The notes beneath the pieces were generated by a model. The model saw only the letters and a program-made list of their open reading frames with translations, ran no database searches and had not been told where the DNA came from. From assembly GCA_900317215.1 (NCBI GenBank), contig ONFW01000115.1, positions 1-9,673 on the forward strand: a DNA stretch of 9,673 bases. Reading direction: 5' to 3'. The stretch is from an uncultured Eubacteriales bacterium. Lineage in GTDB: Bacteria > Bacillota > Clostridia > Oscillospirales > Acutalibacteraceae. Below, in pieces: positions 6,038 through 9,673 of the stretch (position 1 is the first letter of the stretch; each line of letters opens with the position of its first letter). The translations under genes were made by a program, and so were the position numbers.

Positions 6038-7633
6038 TCATGCCGAATATACAGTATCGCCGTTAATGATGACCTTAGAAATATTTGTAGGATCAATTAT
6101 TGTTGTTTTGTCAATATTTCTTTCACAATGATAATACTCCATCATGTCATTTTCAACAGGAGATTTGCTGTCGCGGTACATTAATGCTTCTCCTGACAGT
6201 TTTATTCTCTTGTTTATCACGCTTTCAAAATTGGTATCATCATTCAGGTATAACTTATCAATACCTCCTAACAAATCAAAATAATACTTATTGCCGTTTT
6301 TAAGAACTATTTCCGCATAAGAAGACGCAAGTTTTTTCAGATCATTCTCGTTTTCAAACAGTATACCGTTCTCACTGCTATCAGTGATTACTTCTGCAGA
6401 AAATGGAGTAATAGAAATTTTCAGTTTATTATCTCCTGTGATAGTATTCGGTGCATTATCTGAATTAAGCTCAATATTCATCGTATTGTCTGTTGTCAGT
6501 TTGTCAATAGTAAAGGAAACATTAAATGAAAGATCACATCTTTTTATTTCCTCTACTTTGCGCAGCTTGAACACTTTTTCTGATTCGGATGTATCCCACA
6601 TAGTCGGAAAATCATCAGTTTCATCAGAATGAAAAACAACATACAGTGTTCCGCAATTCTCATATTGACGTATTTGTGCTGAATCTATGTCTATTCCATT
6701 ATCTATATATTCATGAACTAATTCTGATGGAGTAGCAGTAGCATCATCGATCATTTTCGCTTCAGCAACAACATCACTCAGTTTGTTGATCATTAAATAA
6801 TTAGATCTATAATCTACTTTTGTACCTGTCAGACTGTTGTTTTTATCATTGTTCTCAAGACGGATATACAGCATTATCTTATCAGGTGTTTCACCCGGAA
6901 TGTAGTAAATGTTGGTGTATATTGAGTTTTCAGTTTTCTCTGTATTTGTAAATATCACTTCACCCTCATGGCTCATGTCATTCTGCTGCCAGTATCTATA
7001 AAAATCAGGATTGTACTCTCCGTCACAATAATAGTAATTTTGAGGATCAGTAATGCTTGAAAATGGTTCATTTTCAAAGAATGACTGATTATTCTCAGAC
7101 ATTTCCTGATTATATAAAGAGGTTGACCTTTTATCAGAATCCCGGAATTCTTCATAATCCTCCTGACTGCCAAAAACCTGAAAATCCTGATTGCTAAGAG
7201 AATATCCGTCATCTACAATAGGGCTTCCGTCTTTTGTGGACAGTTCAATTGCGGCATAGGCAATATTATTATCGCCTATCATTCTGAGAAAATCTGCTTT
7301 AAGATTATCGTTACTTGTTTCAAATCTAAACCTGTCACTATCATATACTTCAAGAGCATCGCTTTCGCCTTGGATCACTATGTTGAATTCTTTACCGGTG
7401 ATATTAGCCGCAATTACAGTTGTTCCAACAATAGCTGTTGCTGCAACAGCAGCGGCAAGCATGATAGGAAGTCCTTTCTTTTTTCTTGAAGGTTTTTTCT
7501 CGGCTGCTATGCGAAGCCTTATGTTTCGGGTTATTTTTTCAATATCTATTTCAGAAGAGTCAAATACATCTTTGTCATCGGGAACATAGCTTTCATTGAA
7601 ATCATTTATAGTTTTTTTCAGAGTTGTTTTCAT
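6038..7633 (-). CDS. Membrane-bound anti-sigma-like protein with large extracytoplasmic domain
   Basis: This 531-residue protein has one membrane segment. A cytoplasmic N-terminus of about 53 residues ends in a basic cluster (KKPSRKKK), followed by a hydrophobic helix at about 54-76 (GLPIMLAAAVAATAIVG) and a roughly 455-residue acidic outer part. This is the topology of anti-sigma factors partnered with ECF sigma factors. Its position confirms the idea: its ATG overlaps the TGA of the sigma gene (ATGA, 7630-7633). AAAGGGG lies 9 nt upstream of that start. The segment after the membrane helix resembles DUF4179-type anti-sigma proteins in style; that assignment is tentative. The outer part has four cysteines (203, 327, 366, 503) and no enzymatic motif I recognise, so it is likely a sensor or cell-wall-contacting domain. 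The zinc-binding ZAS motif (HxxxCxxC) is absent from the cytoplasmic portion. The gene is AT-rich. Confidence 0.75.
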   Translation of the reverse strand: MKTTLKKTINDFNESYVPDDKDVFDSSEIDIEKITRNIRLRIAAEKKPSRKKKGLPIMLAAAVAATAIVGTTVIAANITGKEFNIVIQGESDALEVYDSDRFRFETSNDNLKADFLRMIGDNNIAYAAIELSTKDGSPIVDDGYSLSNQDFQVFGSQEDYEEFRDSDKRSTSLYNQEMSENNQSFFENEPFSSITDPQNYYYCDGEYNPDFYRYWQQNDMSHEGEVIFTNTEKTENSIYTNIYYIPGETPDKIMLYIRLENNDKNNSLTGTKVDYRSNYLMINKLSDVVAEAKMIDDATATPSELVHEYIDNGIDIDSAQIRQYENCGTLYVVFHSDETDDFPTMWDTSESEKVFKLRKVEEIKRCDLSFNVSFTIDKLTTDNTMNIELNSDNAPNTITGDNKLKISITPFSAEVITDSSENGILFENENDLKKLASSYAEIVLKNGNKYYFDLLGGIDKLYLNDDTNFESVINKRIKLSGEALMYRDSKSPVENDMMEYYHCERNIDKTTIIDPTNISKVIINGDTVYSA

Positions 7634-8172
7634 ATTGAATATCCCCTTTCTAAAAGAACTGTTTTTATTTTTTCACGGGTGCGTTTTAATCTGTATTTTA
7701 CTGTTTCAATGTTTATTGTCATGATATTTGCTATTTTTGAAGTAGATTGATAGTAAAAGTAATATCGCATAAGAATTTCCTTGTCCGGTTCTATGATCGT
7801 TGAGATGATCTCGTTAAGCTCTCTTGCAATATCCTTTGACTCTGTCTGATCTGTTATTGAAAAGTCATCTTCAATATCATAATCCTCAATATTGAGAACA
7901 GCTCCCTTAATAGTAGAAAGCTTATCAAGCGCTTTTGTCTTTGCGATAGAGCAGATATACCCCTTCAGCTTTTCATCTATGATCTTATCGCTGTTCTTCC
8001 ATAAAGTGTAGAATGTATCCTCGATCACTTCTTCAATATCTTCAATAGAAAAAGAACCCTTGGAAATGTTTCTGATGATCCCCGCTGCAAGAGGAGAGTA
8101 AGCTTTTATTGCTTCCTCCAAGGCCTTCTCGTCTTTTTTTCTGATTCTTGCAGCAATTTTTAGTTCGTTCAA
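7630..8172 (-). CDS. ECF-type RNA polymerase sigma factor
   Basis: This 180-residue protein has only sigma regions 2 and 4. Region 2 spans about 10-85, with 'IEDIEEVIEDTFYTLWKN' and the DNA-melting stretch 'YICSIAKTKALDKL'. Region 4 spans about 115-172, with 'PDKEILMRYYFYYQSTSKIA' and the recognition helix 'NIETVKYRLKRTREKIK'. It directs RNA polymerase to stress or envelope promoters when released by its anti-sigma partner, encoded by the overlapping downstream gene. The start is the TTG at 8172, with an excellent AGGAGGT 7 nt upstream; no competing ATG is as well placed. Transcription comes from the SigA-type promoter at 8261-8290. The regulon is not evident from this window. Confidence 0.9.
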   Translation of the reverse strand: MNELKIAARIRKKDEKALEEAIKAYSPLAAGIIRNISKGSFSIEDIEEVIEDTFYTLWKNSDKIIDEKLKGYICSIAKTKALDKLSTIKGAVLNIEDYDIEDDFSITDQTESKDIARELNEIISTIIEPDKEILMRYYFYYQSTSKIANIMTINIETVKYRLKRTREKIKTVLLERGYSI

Positions 8173-8239
8173 TTTTCAGACCTCCTTTTGTTTTTTTGAA
8201 GCTTCTATATATAATAACGGTCCATTTTTTAAATCGGGT

Positions 8240-8259
8240 AAAAAAATTATAATTTTTTT
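8240..8259. promoter_or_regulatory. A/T-tract palindrome at the sigma operon start site
   Basis: A7-TTATAA-T7 is a perfect 20-bp palindrome directly downstream of the -10 (8261-8266), spanning the predicted transcription start. It could bend DNA, bind a regulator or fold in the RNA leader. In a very AT-rich stretch, chance is also a fair explanation. Confidence 0.3.
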
Positions 8260-8260
8260 T

Positions 8261-8290
8261 ATTATACAACAGCGGACATGCTTTTATCAA
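8261..8290 (-). promoter_or_regulatory. SigA-type promoter of the sigma/anti-sigma operon
   Basis: TTGATA (8290-8285) and TATAAT (8266-8261) on the minus strand are 18 bp apart. This gives a leader of roughly 80 nt before the TTG at 8172. It lies immediately after the terminator of the preceding minus-strand operon, so the sigma operon is a separate transcription unit. Confidence 0.65.
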
Positions 8291-8317
8291 TAAAAAAGGC
8301 GCACCGTCAAGTGCGCC
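8291..8317 (-). terminator. Intrinsic terminator of the CPBP-Crp operon
   Basis: On the minus strand GGCGCAC (8317-8311), a 6-nt loop and GTGCGCC (8304-8298) form a perfect GC-rich stem followed by six T's (8297-8292). It lies about 120 nt after the Crp-like stop codon. That 3' stretch (8318-8435) holds no gene, only weak hairpins such as TGCTGT/ACAGCA at 8344-8368. Confidence 0.85.
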
Positions 8318-8435
8318 AAAGGAAAAGCTGAAGCATTATGTATTGCTGTGATATAGAAGTATACAGCAGCAGAAATACGAATTACCGATATAAGTCAATA
8401 ATAATTTGAAAGCTCGGAATGATCTGATCTCTGAG

Positions 8436-9029
8436 CTATTCCTCCCTCATTGCCTTTCTGATCCTGCTGAGGGATTCAGGTGCAATACCAAGATAGGTTG
8501 CAATATGCTTTTGCGGAACGCTCTCGCAAAGCTTTGGAAAGAGCTTTTTGAAATGCAGATAGCGTTCGGCTGCGCTCTCAACGAGAAAACCGTTTTCCCG
8601 ATACATTTTATACCTGAGACCGTCCTTGAGTACGCGGATCCAAAGAGCTTTCAAAGCCTCGCTGCTCATTATGAAACGATCAAACTCCTCTGTTCCGAAA
8701 AACATGACCGTGGAATCCTCGAGTGTTTCCCACATACAGATATATTCGCTGTAACCAAGAACACCTTCGTCCATTATCATTCCGCCCTCAAATCCAAAGC
8801 CTCGTGTCATGTCGCTGCCGTCATTATCGATATAGTAGCAGCGAACAAGTCCGTCGATTACAAGACCTACTGTATCCGCACGATCACCAATGCTCTTGAG
8901 CAGGGTCCCCTTTGAAAACACCTTAAAATGAGCCATATCAATTGCTCTGTTCAGTATATCCTCATCAATGGAGAGATCATGAATTGCAGCGAGCTGTTTT
9001 AATTGTTCGATGATATAATCCTTGCTCAT
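8436..9029 (-). CDS. Crp/Fnr-family transcriptional regulator
   Basis: This 197-residue protein has the Crp/Fnr layout. Residues about 15-125 form a cyclic-nucleotide-binding-type beta-roll (GTLLKSIGDRADTVGLVIDG, then LVRCYYIDNDGSDMTRGF). A long dimer helix follows, with a compact HTH at about 170-192 (VPQKHIATYLGIAPESLSRI) at the very C-terminus. The usual phosphate-binding Arg-Ser pair of cAMP-responsive members is not seen, and there is no Fnr-type cysteine cluster, so the effector is unknown. Translation most likely starts at the ATG at 9029, which has GGAGTGG 6 nt upstream. A longer frame from 9095 would overlap the upstream gene and carries an unrelated-looking 22-residue extension. The upstream CPBP gene ends at 9031, one base before this start, so the two are co-transcribed and probably coupled. 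Confidence 0.88.
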   Translation of the reverse strand: MSKDYIIEQLKQLAAIHDLSIDEDILNRAIDMAHFKVFSKGTLLKSIGDRADTVGLVIDGLVRCYYIDNDGSDMTRGFGFEGGMIMDEGVLGYSEYICMWETLEDSTVMFFGTEEFDRFIMSSEALKALWIRVLKDGLRYKMYRENGFLVESAAERYLHFKKLFPKLCESVPQKHIATYLGIAPESLSRIRKAMREE

Positions 9030-9030
9030 C

Positions 9031-9673
9031 TTATACCACTCCGTTTGTAATAATGAGAAAAATGATACCTGCCAGATTTGCGCCTCCATGTGCAATGATC
9101 GAGCTTATCAGATGACCGCTTTTTTTATATGCCCATATCCAGATAAGACCGGCAAAGAACGAATAGCCGATATTATACCAGTCAAGCATAGCAAACATCA
9201 GATTAAAGAGAAGAAGCGCAGGTGTTTCTCCAAGCACCTTTCCGACAAAGTGTTTTGCAAAGCTGCGAAAATAGATCTCTTTAATAATGCCGCTCACAAA
9301 CACGAGTGAGATTATTTTAATTATCGTTGTTCCGAGCGTTGCGTTGGTATCGATATTACCCAGTTCCGTTTTGACAGCTGAATACAGAAAAGCATAACCG
9401 AGGCTAAGTACCAATGTCGCAGCCAGCGCAGCCAAGCCAAAAAGAATATCCCTGCCAAGTGTTTTTCGTTCAGCGATCTCCTTTTTCATACTGATTCCGC
9501 TTTGTCTGAACAGCATGACAGCCCACGGCAGCATGATAATATTTGCAAGTATCAGAACCAGACAATAGATATCCATATCGACTGTTGCAAAGCTTGCAAT
9601 GTCGAAGAAATTCATTCCGTTCTGATAGTGCAGCATTGCTGTCAATACCTCATAGCCTGCAACAAACAAGGTG
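9031..9673 (-). CDS. CPBP-family (CAAX protease/bacteriocin-processing-like) membrane protein, 5' partial
   Basis: At least 212 residues are visible; the frame runs off the right edge. The first possible start inside the window is a TTG at 9669 with no ribosome binding site, so the true start is probably outside. About six hydrophobic helices are seen (near residues 33-54, 74-99, 114-134, 151-163, 168-180, 188-210). The CPBP motifs are recognisable but altered. Motif 1 reads IIKEIYFRSF where active members have EExxxR, so the first Glu is Lys (K130) while E131 and R135 remain. Motif 2 reads FNLMFAMLDW without its usual His. Motif 3, HGGAN (H194, N198), is intact. It may be a non-proteolytic member. 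Co-transcribed with the Crp-like regulator. Confidence 0.8.
   Translation of the reverse strand, partial: TLFVAGYEVLTAMLHYQNGMNFFDIASFATVDMDIYCLVLILANIIMLPWAVMLFRQSGISMKKEIAERKTLGRDILFGLAALAATLVLSLGYAFLYSAVKTELGNIDTNATLGTTIIKIISLVFVSGIIKEIYFRSFAKHFVGKVLGETPALLLFNLMFAMLDWYNIGYSFFAGLIWIWAYKKSGHLISSIIAHGGANLAGIIFLIITNGVV

Noticed and set aside
8406..8915. 169-codon plus-strand frame opposite the Crp-like gene
   Set aside because: It is antisense to a clear Crp/Fnr-family protein and lacks a start signal.
9030..9095. N-terminal extension of the Crp-like protein from ATG 9095
   Set aside because: It would overlap the CPBP coding region by over 60 nt, while ATG 9029 has GGAGTGG at ideal spacing and fits family length.

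Overview
This 9.7 kb window looks like chromosomal DNA of a low-to-moderate GC Firmicute, most likely a gut Clostridia member near Ruminococcus. The evidence is strong AGGAGGT/AAGGGG ribosome binding sites, TTG starts, SigA-type promoters (TTGACC-17-TATAAT), an ECF sigma/anti-sigma pair of Clostridial type and the general protein style. That assignment is inference from style, not from a database match. There are no rRNA or tRNA genes, insertion sequences, CRISPR arrays or phage genes.

Layout. (1) Positions 22-452, minus: a stand-alone tRNA-binding OB-fold protein resembling the C-terminal domain of methionyl-tRNA synthetase, split by an apparent one-base deletion near 381. (2) Positions 691-3540, minus: a 949-residue AAA+ ATPase of the CbxX/SpoVK/EccA type with two intact ATPase modules and, N-terminal to them, what reads as a third module that has lost its P-loop. 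Its leader carries a possible 43-codon ORF that ends inside the ATPase ribosome binding site. (3) Positions 3541-4048: a divergent control region. It holds a SigA-type promoter on each side, two copies of a 14-bp direct repeat (one over the ATPase -35) and a 17-bp palindrome over the -10/start site of the rightward promoter. (4) Positions 4049-5781, plus: an Xre-type DNA-binding protein with an unrecognised C-terminal domain, translationally coupled (TAATG) to a HAD-family phosphatase and closed by a strong terminator at 5785-5835. (5) Positions 6038-8172, minus: an ECF-type sigma factor and a membrane anti-sigma-like protein with a large extracytoplasmic part, overlapping by ATGA, with their own promoter and a probable terminator. 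(6) Positions 8436-9673, minus: a Crp/Fnr-family regulator directly behind a CPBP-family membrane protein that runs off the window and has lost two of the usual catalytic residues.

How the genes may work together. The sigma and anti-sigma genes are a self-contained envelope-signalling module. The Crp-like and CPBP genes are one transcription unit. The most interesting block is ATPase / Xre-HAD: the regulator probably represses its own promoter through the palindrome, and the shared intergenic region makes co-regulation of the ATPase plausible. Whether the ATPase, Xre and HAD proteins form one functional system cannot be settled from sequence alone.
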